Origin: Euglena gracilis
Taxonomy: Eukaryota; Euglenida; Euglenophyceae; Euglenales
Assembly (NCBI GenBank): GCA_039621445.1
Contig: CP154955.1
Span: forward strand, 51,737,384-51,801,383
Length of the DNA: 64,000 nucleotides
Direction of reading: 5' to 3'
Shown here: piece after piece, positions 20,693 through 31,450 of the stretch
How positions within the stretch are numbered: the first letter of the stretch is position 1
Layout: every line of letters starts with the position of its first letter
Translations under genes and position numbers: made by a program
Notes under the pieces: model-generated
Told to the model about the DNA's origin: nothing
Seen by the model: the letters and a program-made list of their open reading frames with translations, nothing else
Database searches by the model: none

Positions 20693-22362
20693 TCACTGTT
20701 TATCATCCAGCGGGCGAGCGGTGATGACGGACATTGTGTCCCGAAGGAGAGTGGCAAAGGAATGACATGGCCCCTTGGCTCCCGAGAGGTGTGTGGTTCG
20801 AAGCAGGTCGTTTACTTTACATGCATCAAGACATTGCCTGAGCACCGTGAACTGTAGGTCCGGCGACGGCAGCAATTGCAGCAGGTCACACGCTTTCCGG
20901 ACTCCCGAGAGGCACTCCTCCCAAAGGACAGTGGCAAAGTCCAGGCGTCCTGCCTGGTGGCAGACGGGCACTCCTAGCGCACGGATGCCAGAGCCGGGTG
21001 TGAAAGGTTCCACTGGGACGTTCTGAAGCAGGCCTTCTCCACGCGCAACAAATGCGGGACCCCAGAGTTTGCACTTTGTCAAGTTGAGTCCCACAATCGT
21101 CGTTCCCGATCAGCCGTACTGCCCTTTCGAGCTGTTCCGGCGTGCCCATGATGTGGGCATCATCCAGTTACCAGGCTTGCCAGCCCACGATACCTTGCAG
21201 CTTGTCCAAGAGGGACTGTATCCCGAGGGCAAAGGCAGCCGGCCCACACGGGTCCCCTTGCTGCACACCGGACTTGCTTCGCAGTGACGTTTTTCCGAGA
21301 TACAACTGAGAATGGCGGGCGTAACAGCTCTCCAACCAAGGAAGCAGCGGGGGGCATCGCTCAGCGACTTCTTCCAGCAAATTGTCTCGAGAGATGTAAT
21401 TGAAAGCGTTTGAAAAATCCAACTGGAGCAGTCCCCAATCTGCCTTTCCAACATGAGAGAGGCCGTCCACTAGCTGCTGGATACCCATTCCTATCAGGGC
21501 GCATGCATCAGGTACGCCCACTCCCAGTTGCTCAGGTAGGGCTGTGGCCAGGGACCGACGGACCTCTGGGTGGCGCATTAGAACTTTCGCCACCAGGCGG
21601 CGCAGGGTTTCCCAGCTACGATTGGGCCGAGTGCCCTCTTCTGGGGATGTCTTGCCCACGGCGTCTGTGGGTGCCCTTGTCCCGGTTTTGGTTTTTCGGA
21701 GGGGGGTCTGGCGTGCATGACACATCACTTGTGCTGCCCCATTGGGGATTCCCCCAAGCACGCACCCGAAGACAAACTCCGTCAACTCATCCAGGACATC
21801 CTCTGCCGAGCCCCCGGCCTCGTCGCTGAGCAAGGACTTCAGGTGCTCAGGCCGAAGTCCTGAGGGGCCTGCTGCAGACTCCGGGCCGAAGCTACGCACT
21901 GCATGTTTCACCATACGGCGGTCGTCTCCCACATCGTCGCTACGTGATAGTGGTTTCGACCTCGAAGTAGGTCCCCTTCCAGGTTCCGCCTCTGTTGGGT
22001 GCATTCGGCGTAATCTCTCACGCACGGCTGGATGGGCCGCGTCCTGCAGTCCTTCGGAGAGGCGGAAATGGCAGGCCTTCCTCACAGCCCCTCTGGCCAC
22101 CAACGTTTCCATCCGGCGGATGAAGCGTCCCGTCTGGACCTCTTCCCCTCTGCTTGCGGCGGAGCGTGTGGACACCGAGGAAACAGGGTTTGCGGCCGGC
22201 TTTTGTGACTGCTGCCAAGAGGTTGCGACTGGTTGAAGGAGTTAGGCGCGTGCCCTGGTTCCGATGGCTTTCTCTAGCTGTGCCCAGTGGTTTCTGCCGG
22301 CGCGTGCCAAGGGTGCCAGCACCGCCTTTGGCAAATACCACAGCGCGTGCAACGACTAACAC
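20693..22362 (-). pseudogene. LINE-a reverse transcriptase domain
   Basis: Minus frames show the N-terminal block (RFIRRMETLVARGAVRKACH, LRRMHPTE), AGPSGLRPEHLKSLL, the long fingers insert, LLQLDFSNAFNYISRDNLLE (motif A), SGVQQGDPCGPAAFALGIQS (motif B) and a motif C in which a TAA stop replaces the residue before LDD (reading W, stop, LDDAHIMGTPEQ, near 21150). The next block is GLNLTKCKLWGP, then a thumb region to 20693. At least three frameshifts (near 22170, 21090 and between 20690 and 20524) plus the stop show it is a pseudogene. LINE-type RT is clear from FSNAFN and the GVQQGDP motif; the clade cannot be named without a tree. Confidence 0.85.
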
Positions 22363-23462
22363 GAGGGGCGCGGGTTGTAGTCTCTCAGTAGAACTGCGTA
22401 CATTTGAGCCACCGCCTGCACCGCACCCCGCGGGATGTAAGCGATGGTCCCCCTGAGGTCATGCGAAATGGCTTCCCAGGTCGGCTCGAGCAAAGGGCAG
22501 GGCTGAGAAAGGGGTGTTCCTTCCCGTCGGCATTCGGGCACGAAAGGCAAAGTGGGGCCATCAGCGTCCATCGCCGCCTGCAAAGGACCGGACGCCGCCG
22601 TGGCAGGGGCTGCGTCATCAACGTCAATGGCCACCGAGATCTCTGGCCCCAAGCGAGCCCCGTTATCAATGTTTTGGGCCGGCCGGCTGTTTTTTCGACC
22701 TCTTTTTGGCCACCCCGTTCTCGGGCCCGGGTTTTCCTGAATATCACCGCAACTAGGGAGCCCGCCTCTACCCGTCAGGCTGGGTCCTTCGTCGGAAATT
22801 GCCCAAGGCTGTGAAGGGGCGCGAGTCGTGGCTCTGGGACCATCAATGGGGAGAGCGGCTTCCGGTGGTGGTCGGCTGAGGAGGGTCTGCAGAAGTTGTT
22901 GAAGGTCCCGGGCGTCCTGCGTCGAGGTCTCCTCAAGTGGGCCCATAGCGGAAGGGGGCACCGGCGTTGTGGCCAACAAGAATCCCACCGCACGTGTGGG
23001 GTCCGTAGACAAGTCAATATCCATGGTTCTTGCCACGGGAACTCCCAAGGGGGCGGGTCCCGGGTTTGCCTCCACGTCGCCCAACGTCAGCAGGTCATCG
23101 CCTCTGCCCGACCGGCAGTGGTACATTGCGGTTAGAGCTTTTCTCCGTGCTGCGCTGAAGAGACAAGAAGAGCGACGCTTCTTGTCCGGCTTCTCTGCGC
23201 CAGGAGCAGTGCATGCAGCCCTGGGGAGCTCTTGGAAAGTTTTTGGCGCGTGGCCAGGGTGTGCGGAAGAAACAAGTGAGCAGACGCGGAAGTGTGGCTG
23301 GGTTTCTGCCGGAAAAATGAGATGCAGCTTGGCTTCTGGTGCAATGTTTGTAAAATGGTGCCAAGTGGTGGTTTCCACCTGCATATGGTAAGGGCAAAGA
23401 GCATTTGCCAAGACAATGGAAGATGCACAGGGAACGGTGTGACTGGGTGGGGGGAACATCAC
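22356..23462 (-). CDS. LINE-a N-terminal region with two 2A-like motifs
   Basis: A 368-residue open frame leads into the RT frame. Residues 1-110 have no recognised domain (arginine- and alanine-rich near the end). Residues 124-136 read LLTLGDVEANPGP, a canonical 2A ribosome-skipping motif D-V-E-x-N-P-G-P. Residues 238-247 read CGDIQENPGP, a close variant with Q in place of E. Between and after them the chain is proline/alanine-rich (DIDLSTDPTR, AVGFLLATTPVPPSAMGP). 2A motifs near the N terminus of non-LTR retroelement proteins are established in trypanosomes and some animals. The frame ends at 22356 and must shift to enter RT. The true start methionine is uncertain; the first is at 23462. 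Confidence 0.7.
   Translation of the reverse strand: MMFPPPSHTVPCASSIVLANALCPYHMQVETTTWHHFTNIAPEAKLHLIFPAETQPHFRVCSLVSSAHPGHAPKTFQELPRAACTAPGAEKPDKKRRSSCLFSAARRKALTAMYHCRSGRGDDLLTLGDVEANPGPAPLGVPVARTMDIDLSTDPTRAVGFLLATTPVPPSAMGPLEETSTQDARDLQQLLQTLLSRPPPEAALPIDGPRATTRAPSQPWAISDEGPSLTGRGGLPSCGDIQENPGPRTGWPKRGRKNSRPAQNIDNGARLGPEISVAIDVDDAAPATAASGPLQAAMDADGPTLPFVPECRREGTPLSQPCPLLEPTWEAISHDLRGTIAYIPRGAVQAVAQMYAVLLRDYNPRPSC
22722..22745 (-). other. second 2A-like motif DIQENPGP
   Basis: D-I-Q-E-N-P-G-P; one change from the consensus (Q at the third position). It may be weaker or inactive. Confidence 0.6.
23055..23078 (-). other. 2A-like peptide DVEANPGP
   Basis: Codes for D-V-E-A-N-P-G-P. In known 2A peptides the ribosome skips the bond between the last G and P. 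Confidence 0.8.
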
Positions 23463-24374
23463 CCACTTTGACAGACCCAGTGCTTTTATTTCTCCCCTTT
23501 GGCTCAGCCTCCTGGGCTCCTGGCCTCCTGAGCTTCATGTTGGGATTGTTCCTGTTGCAACTGCTGCTGGGATTTTTCCTGCAGCAGGTGGTGCTGGCAT
23601 TCTGCTGGCAGATGGTGGGGCTTTTCAGGCAACAAATACTGATGGTAATGTCCCTGCTGCAAATGCCCCTGGGATTTCCCCTTCAACTGATGGTCATGTT
23701 GATGTTGCTGGCATTTCTCGGTTGACAGTGCAAACATGATGCACTTCTGCTGGGATTTTTCTGGTCGCAAACGTTGTTGGGATTTCCCAACCAGATTTGA
23801 ACTGTACAGGCAATTGTGAGTCACTGGGGAAGATGCAATGGGAAAGATGTGACTGGGGAGGGGGTACATCCCCCACTTTGACAGACCCAGTGTCCCATGT
23901 GTTTTCATTTCCCCTGGGGAATGCAACAACAACAAGGCAAAGATGTGGCATGGAAGTCCCTGTCTTAATAATGGCTTGACAAAGGTCGAGTACCGACATG
24001 GTGCCATTGTCAGTACACCTTGGCAGCTGGGGCTGCCTGTGGCTATACTCCTGCTGCTGGGGCGGCCTCTGGCTCTGCCCTTGCTGCTGGAGTCGCCTGT
24101 GGCTTTGCACCCGCTGCTCTGGGAGCTGCTGGAGGGGTGCTGCTGCTTCCCCTCCTGCTTGCTGGCCCAGTGACGCATCTGCAACAGCAAAAGAAATTGG
24201 ACTTCTCGAGCTTCTTGAACTTGAATCTTGCTTGAACTTGTACTTGATAGTGACCACTAATTCACACCTGAGGTTTTGTCCAACAATGTCTTCGGGCTTC
24301 AAAACATACCCCACCAGGGGCTTTCACTTCTCCGACATGATATGCGAACGAAAAAAAATAGACACTCAGAAAGA
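23463..24374. other. region upstream of LINE-a, no firm gene
   Basis: A 45-bp sequence (GTGTGACTGGG...CCCACTTTGACAGACCCAGTG) occurs twice, at about 23438-23482 and 23847-23891. Between are CAG/CTG-rich stretches that make Q- and H-rich frames (23504-24190 minus). I do not accept these as a gene: composition is repetitive and there is no known domain. Confidence 0.4.
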
Positions 24375-24627
24375 CCTTTCCTTTCATTTTCCTTTCATAA
24401 AGATAGGAAGCACCCTGAGCACGTGAGTCTTACATTCGACACTCGGCAGGACTTTAGTTCAGGCGTGGGCCACCTCCTTTCTGGTAGGCCACCTCCTTTC
24501 CAGGCCTCATGCCATGGCCTGGACGTTTGCAGTCCCCTCCGCTGGCACAAAAACCCTTGTTCCCACAAAAGAAGTTGTTGCCCTCCTCCAATGGACGCTT
24601 GTCGCTCCTGTGTTAAAAACAGAAGAA
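24375..24627 (+). repeat. dispersed direct repeat, right copy
   Basis: Matches 18920-19172. It ends where the A-tail of LINE-b begins (minus strand). Confidence 0.85.
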
Positions 24628-25213
24628 CTTTTTTTTAGGGGCTATAGCCGGCTTGCTGGGTCGTGCGTGTACTCTCTTCTCACCTTGTGGAGTCCAGGGC
24701 CGGCGGGCTACCCTTTGCGTGTGTGTTGCTTTTGCCGGCTCCACTCCCCTTTGTCGCCTCGTTTGGTGGATGCCTTTCGCCTGGCGTGTGGGCTCTGTTT
24801 TTTTTTTGGCGGCTTCGTTTTTTTTTTTGTTGTGGGGGGGGCCGCCTTTTGGGGGGGGTGTTTCCGTGGGGAACCTCCGTGCTTTGTGGGTTGTGGCCGT
24901 CTTGGTCTTGGTCTTGCTCTATTTTGGTGTGGTCTGCGGTGGGGGTTGGGGACTTACCATGGGTGGAGGGCCTTCTCCACGCGGTCCCTGGCGGATAGCT
25001 GCCGCGCCACGTGGCGCATGAGTGTCACCGATAGTGCTTCCTGCATTTCTTGCAGGGCCCTTGTCTTTGGCCATCCCCGCATGTCTGCGGTGGCCCTTTC
25101 GGTGACCTCAAACAGCACCGCCTTGGCATCCCGCCTTGGCGTCCCCAAGCCTCCCCATGTGCTCAGGCCGAAGGGTGAGAACCCCCACCCCTTCGCCTGA
25201 CACGGGGGGCCAT
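24628..25213 (-). pseudogene. LINE-b 3' end, severed from its 5' part by G1
   Basis: The minus frame from 25213 to 24954 reads GPPCQAKGWGFSPFGLSTWG, GLGTPRRDAKAVLFEVTERA and SVTLMRHVARQLSARDRVEK, which is the C-terminal end of the LINE endonuclease region. It is followed by about 320 bp of untranslated sequence and a short A run (minus strand, around 24630-24637), as at a LINE 3' end. Its start is fused to the 5' LTR of G1; the missing upstream part is at 62355-63715 in the same direction. Confidence 0.75.
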
Positions 25214-25641
25214 TGTGTACCAGGCACGTCCCAGCTCTGTAGGATATCTGCAGAGTGGGTTCTGTGACGGTCACACCACTGTGGAAAACCACAGCTGGTA
25301 GGATCGTGGCAGACCCTTCTGGGATCTGCCCCTGGACACGTCAGCACTTTTCTCTCCTTTCCCCACAGGTGGTATTCTTCACTGTCATCACTTCCAAGTT
25401 TGACCATTGGTTTTGTCAGAGGGAAAAACCCTCAGAACAATCGAACTTGATCTCAGAAGAAAATTCTGAGTCTTTGCTTTGTGCTTTGCGTGTTGGGGAA
25501 TTGGGAAGAAAAGGGGAAAACCACTTTTCGTTACTCCAAAGACTTTTCCCTATCATAAGTAGGCTGCGCACCAAGGCGAAAACGAAAGGCTTTTACAGAA
25601 AGTTCCAAAAAGGGGAAAAGGGAAAGCTTTGGACGTACACT
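25214..25641 (+). repeat. 5' LTR of G1
   Basis: Starts TGTGTACCAGGCACGTCCC and ends GACGTACACT. It contains a pyrimidine tract ending CCCCACAGGTGG near 25370, which looks like a splice acceptor; the short LTRs of G2 and G3 share this element. Confidence 0.9.
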
Positions 25642-25660
25642 TGGTAGCAGATTTAGGCAA
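25642..25660 (+). other. primer binding site of G1
   Basis: TGGTAGCAGATTTAGG follows the LTR directly. The same TGGTAGCAGATT is found after the LTRs of G2 (32732) and G3 (56222-56238, minus). Confidence 0.75.
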
Positions 25661-25894
25661 CGATCCTACACAGACGTTCCACACAGAGAAACTCTGTGGT
25701 TGACTGGTGGTGAGGATCGTACTGAGCCGTGAAACACGGTGAAAGTACTGTTCCTGGCCCCTGCCAACCTTTAAGCAAGGATACAGGTCTCAGAAGGCTC
25801 TGTTCGGTAATCGCCGATACAACCTTTCTGGTCCCTGTTTCTCTGCTTATTTGTGTGAATTTTTGGGTTTTTGCCTTTTTACCCATCTCAAAAG

Positions 25895-28800
25895 ATGCAG
25901 AGCACAAGCCCCAACCCCAAATTTGATTATGACTTATTGATGAGTTCATTGACCAATCTTGATGAAGATTGCGGGGATTGGAACGGTTCGAATGAAACAA
26001 GTTCCAATTCCTGACCCCCCAAGCAAGAAGAAGGCAATTTGACTCATTTGTCATTGTCACAAGGCGAAACGCCTTCATTGTTGCATGGGGGTAATGAGCC
26101 CTCTTCATCATCATTGTCATTGATTGTGCGGGATGTAGGTTTGCAAAATGCCTTCCTCCATCCCGGTTCACCCTTGCGGTTGAGCATTTTGGCACACTCA
26201 CTACTTCTTTCCAAGAAGCCCAACAACGGATTTTGCATCTTTGCTCGGAAATTGAGCATTTGAAGCAATTTCAAACGAAAGTGCAAGAAAATTTTGTTCC
26301 CCGTACACAAATCCAGGTTTTGGAGGAACGCATCCTACACTTGGAGCAAAAATCCTGCCATTGTGCCGCAAACCAGGATGGATTAACCACCGTGCACGCG
26401 AAAATCGCGGATTGCGCACAACGGTTGGATTTCGCGCAACAACAAATGCAAACGGACATTGGCGGTATTAATGCCACCGTTTGTCGATTTGCAGGAACAT
26501 TTTTCCGCACTTTCCAAGCGAATTCCCGACATTAGTGTTATTCAAGCCGCTATTGGGGAATTGCAAACCCGATGCACCTTGTTGTCCACCACAGTAGCGG
26601 AAATTCGCTCACTTCCCAATATCTCGCGCGCTCGGATATCCGAGTCACCGGAATTTCGCTCATTTTATAACAAAATGCTTGGTGACCAAAAGGAAACCTT
26701 GCAAGCATTTTGCACGAGTTTGATTCAACTTGAGGAATCTGTGAATCGGAATGCCCGATCAATGCAAGATGAGGTTTCACGGTTGGATGGACGAATTTCT
26801 GCGTTGTTGGAAAAGACAACCGCGGAAAATTCGCGCACCACCGCGGAAACCCCCACCAAGTCACCCCACCAATTGCAAATTGTCTCAAATGCAGTAAAAG
26901 CGCTTGCGGGTCAACTCCGGAATGTGGAGGAGTCCCAAAGACAACTTGTCCAAGACCTACACTTGGTTTCTGAAAAGTTACCACACTTGGACGATTTTTC
27001 CCGTTACCGCAAACGCGTTAGGCATTTGGAGACTGAGGTTGACCGTATTTGCGGCCAACTCCAGTTGGTGGAACATTTGGAAGAAACGGTGCATGACTTG
27101 TCCGCGAGTTTAGATAAAATGTCCACTCCGGCACCGGTTGTGTCACCACCCACCGCGGTAAGTGCTGCGGTTGCCATTCCAAATGTCCCTGAATCGCATT
27201 CTCAAATTACCATTTCTGGAGTAGGAATCCCTACATCCACCGCGAATTTGGTACAACCACCCGCGAAAATGCGAAGTGTACCACCTTTGCATTTGCCCAC
27301 AACACAAACTCACTTTTCGCAACACATTTTCGATGAGGAAATTGACCCCTCGCTCGAAAATTCGAGTGTCCACCAAGAAATTCAACTTTCCAACCTTGTA
27401 CGAGGAATGAGCCAACACCCCACACCTGGTATTGGTCATGTGTCGCATTCGCCATCATACCAACTACCAACGGGTTCTGGATTACCGAATCATCCGTCGG
27501 GTTTTCGGCGGGAAACCCGCCCCACTGAGAGAATTTCAGAAAAATTTTTCGCAAATCCCGCAGGAAAATCCTGCCAACCTTACACTTGGTGCAGGAAATC
27601 CTGCGCGGAGTACACATGGAGCGGAAGATCCGCGAATCACGTTTGGTGTTAAGAATTACCCTGACCCAAACACCTGGAATACCACCGAGGGTCAGCGGGT
27701 TGCTCAGAGAGACTTCAAGGGCACCATCGCAATCGCGAATAAGGTGGAAACCCAATGGGACGGGGATCCAACCACACGGAGACAATTTTTTCGGGACTGG
27801 GAGTACTATTGGGCACTAAAGGGACCCACCCAAGACCCGAATCCCGAGGTAGTCAAGATGGAATTCATCGATTGCCTACCGAGGGAGGAGCGAGAACGCG
27901 CACGAAATTTGGTGGCAACAAAGTTTCCGATTTCCGGCATTTTGGGGGTGGCATTTTGCGCTTGTAACCGGTGCTGCAATTGCAGTAGCATGGTTGAACA
28001 GGATTCGACTTTGGCAAAAAGATGGCTCATACCATCTTGCACATGCAGAAAGCTGGAATCTTTCCGCGTTTCCGCTTCATGCAGCATTTCGCTGATTTGT
28101 TGGAAATTTTGTGGAAGTTGGACGCGCAAAATACTGTCAACACTTTCCCGAAAATGCTGAAGGTCTTTCCCCGCATTTTCAAAATTGTGTTGGCAATATT
28201 TGCCATTTTCCTGCAAATAATTCCAGCAACATTCCAGTTTGGTGTTGACAACCCTTTGATTGTCCTCATCAAACTGCAAAACTTTGTTGAGCATGGTTGC
28301 GCACCCATCATTTTTGTGGCGAGGGGATGAACCCCTTGCACCTTCACATTTGGTTCCTCATGTTACCCGTGAAAAAAGTGAGGGGTATTGCCCTTTGCTC
28401 TGTTCACACATAAAACATCCCCGGTGGAAGCACCAGAGGGCCTTTTGGAATGCAACTCGGTGGAAACAACGTGTTTTTTCCAACCCCCCCCTCAATTACA
28501 CCCGCCACACCATTTCGCGCATTGCCGGGATTACCTGCGGAAGCTGCGGTTTTCCCTGCATTGCCATGGAACCCAGATATGCGTCTCGTGGTGCCGGAAA
28601 TCTCTGGTGCCGTTTCCATTGTGGAGGACTATGAGGAAGATTTGAGGGATAACCTCACCCCCGGTGATGTTTACCGAATTCTCGGTCAACTCCCAGCGGA
28701 TCATCCGCTTAGCAAGCAAATTTTGCATGTCCACCATACGTAATGGCGTATCACTTGATGACCTGGTTGAGCAATACGCTTCAACCAACTCAAGTTTGGG

Positions 28801-29965
28801 CACCAGGATTACCCTGGAGAAGAAATGGCGACAATGCGCGCCACCAGATCGCAAATGGAAATCCATCGACCTTTGGTATGCCAAATGGTTAGCACTTGCT
28901 TCCGAAGTTGATGAACTTAACGAGAAGCAAATGCGCGAACAATTCGATGCGTTTTTGTTGCATTTCACACCATCCCTCGTGAAGGATATCCATCGCGAGG
29001 AGTTGGCAGGGCATGAGATGACTCTTGCCCAACGTTGGAATTGTGTGTCAAAGCAACTCAAGCTCACACAAGTTCTGGGACAAATACAGTCCGCTTTCCA
29101 AACGCATCCCCCCGCGGTAATCCCTGCGGGTGCGGTCAATGCGTTGCAAAAATCACCCATGTCACCAAGATCACCCACCACGGGATCGAAAACGCGGAAT
29201 CAGCGTTCTTCGGACCAGGGCACGGATAAACTGTGCTTTTTGTGCAACAAATCTGGTCACATGTCTCGGGAATGCCCGAATCCCGATGCGCGAAAGCGTA
29301 TTGGAAGCCCAAGGGGTTCGACCTCCTCACGGGGATCGGGTTCCTCGGCGTTTTCACGTCAATCGGGACTTTCACGTTCTTCGGGGAACCGCTTTAGCGG
29401 TAGCAGGCCCAAGTCCCCATCGCGTGATGGTCGGGAAACCCGTCCTTCTTGCGGTCGGTCACCTGGACCCCCTACCCGAAAACGGGGTTTCAATCGCGAC
29501 TCGTCACGATCTCGTTCGCGAAGTGGATCATCCTCTTCGCGCGAGTCACCGGGGAAACCCCGGTACACCGGTCATGGTCGACGGGAATCCCGTTCGCCAC
29601 GACGGTTTGACGGAAGAACAGAATACCGTTCCCCCCGTTATGCGGAATCCCGCCACAAATCCCGTTGTTCACTTTGCGGTTCCAAGGACCACCACTCATC
29701 CAAATGTCCCAGATCTCGTTCCCCCCGGCCCGGCTACGGAAATCGCGGAAAGTGCCGCGATGACCGTCGTTACTCCTCCAGCCGGCAAAAGGTCGGATTC
29801 AAGATTCCTTGTTTGGAGGAGGACACCCCGGCTTCGGGCAGGGAGGGGGATGAGACCTCGGACGGGGAATTTAATGAGGCCCGAATGGCGGTGCGCTCAT
29901 TGAGTTCCATCTATTCCACCAAAAAGTCCGTTGCCGGCTATGCGGCCGGTTCGGACTTGGAGTAG
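25895..29965 (+). pseudogene. G1 gag, internally rearranged
   Basis: Starts MQSTSPNPKFDYDLL as in G2 and G3. Blocks in order: short N terminus; coiled coil (HLCSEIEHLKQFQ, TQIQVLEERILHLEQKS, DDFSRYRKRVRHLETEVDR); capsid start (QWDGDPTTRRQFFRDWEYYW, EFIDCLPREERERARNLV); then an 820-bp misplaced block (27918-28737); then the rest of capsid (GVSLDDLVEQYASTNSSL, VSKQLKLTQVLGQIQ), a CCHC zinc knuckle (CFLCNKSGHMSRECP), an RS-rich tail and a second knuckle (CSLCGSKDHHSSKCP). The misplaced block is gag residues about 60-300, part plus (28318-28737) and part inverted (28310-27930). The frame ends at a UAG (29963-29965) that is conserved in G2 and G3. Stops and shifts elsewhere show decay. Confidence 0.85.
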
Positions 29966-30001
29966 GGGAGCCCGAGGTCAGAGGGCACGGACCTCTGGGC
30001 T
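29963..30001 (+). promoter_or_regulatory. gag UAG with downstream hairpin (G1)
   Basis: The gag stop TAG is followed after three G by a hairpin: AGCCCGAGGTC pairs with GACCTC-T-GGGCT (one bulged T; one mismatch in this copy) around a short loop. Protease continues in the same frame after the stop. Equivalent sites: 38983-39021 in G2 and 51955-51993 (minus) in G3, where the inner stem GAGGTCCG/CGGACCTC is perfect. Confidence 0.6.
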
Positions 30002-30010
30002 GATGAACAG

Positions 30011-31450
30011 ATGGAGGTAAGACCTGATCAACCTTACCCCCCCTGCTCATCCGCCTTCACGGTCAGTACCCGGAATTATTTCGGGTCCCCTACCCCCCAC
30101 TCCACATTTCCGCTCGGAATGCTGAGCAAAGTAGGAAAGGGTTCATGGGAAAGCTGGCATGCAAACGTGTTTCCGCCAGACCCTTCACTTTGCGTACCAC
30201 CAATGGAATTACTCGTCCAAGCGGAAATCCGCATTCAAAATTTCTCCACCAAAATAAAATTTTAATTGACACTGGTTGTCGCATTGCACTGCTCTTTCGG
30301 TTGGGGTTGATACCGACCACGCTCTTGGTAAGCGCCAAGAAACCGATCAAAATTACAACCGTGGATAACACCCCCATGTGTGGTGGTGATTTGGGATGTG
30401 TGCTCGAGATACTCTTGCCCATCATTCCGAAGCATCACTCACAACCCCCACAATTACAACATTTCACCAATATTTGGGGTTACGAGTCCGGAATTCACGG
30501 GTCTGACGTAATTTTGGGATACCCTTTTTTACGCCAGTACCGATTGGTTGTGGATTGCCACTCCCACGGTTTGCGCACAGCACCCACCACTTCATTGACA
30601 CCCAAACCACCATCACCGTTGGCATCCGCCATGATGACCACCACTTTTCCAACACCGTTACCCACAATGGCAACACCGTTATCCACCACACCAACAACCG
30701 TTTTCCACACCCGGGGTACGGAGAAAGCCTCCCCCCTGCCCAATGACACACCAACATGCGTTCCACAGGAGGCAGGGCAAGCAAGTAGCGGTACCCCCGC
30801 CGTTTCACTGGGTTACAGGACGAAAGCCCAAAGGCCTGAAGATATATTGGTGTCGAGTAGTCGCCCAGCTACACCATCACTCCGTTTCCCACCAGTTGTG
30901 CCGAATCCAGGCACACCTGTACAAGACTCACCGGCTAATGCCATCGACACCCACTTACACGCACACCCGTCACACCATCACACTTCCTTCCAGTGCGTGC
31001 ACTGCACGGGAATTTCCACCCAATCGGATTTCGATTGTGGATGTTTAGTTCAAAATCTGATACTAATCGCAATTCCGAATACGGAATCCACACGCCGTGA
31101 TACACTTGGTTGTAGCTCGCAATGCGCGGAGATACACCGAGTACTCCAACAACGCGGATTAACCTCGTTTTTCGGAAACGCGAAAGGCGTCATGCCAAAT
31201 CACCATCGAGAGTATACTTGGTATGAATTTGATGCGGAATGGGGAAACCCCCAACCTGTCCATACTCCCTTGGGATTACCCCTTGAGGTAGTGGAATACA
31301 ACCCGCATGTTTGTGGATCCATTCATTGTGTTTCATCACTCCTACCCGAAAATCGGGTGGATGAATACACGAAACGTGTATGGAATGCACTCAATTTTGG
31401 TCAATATCGCATTTTGGAACGATGGTTTTCCGAAATCGCGACATTGGCTG
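30011..31450 (+). pseudogene. G1 aspartic protease and linker
   Basis: In frame with gag past the [39 protein letters not shown] shift near 30240 then gives [19 protein letters not shown] (DTG active site), [20 protein letters not shown] and [20 protein letters not shown], the standard retropepsin layout. After it comes a long serine/threonine/proline-rich linker (to about 31400), with the variable, disordered look of a spacer between protease and RT. G3 retains the same protease (51832-51400, minus). Cleaves the gag-pol polyprotein. Confidence 0.85.

Noticed and set aside
23504-24190. Glutamine/histidine-rich ORF, possible gene
   Set aside because: The composition comes from CAG/CTG-type repeats and there is a duplicated 45-bp segment within; no start context, neighbour or homologue seen.
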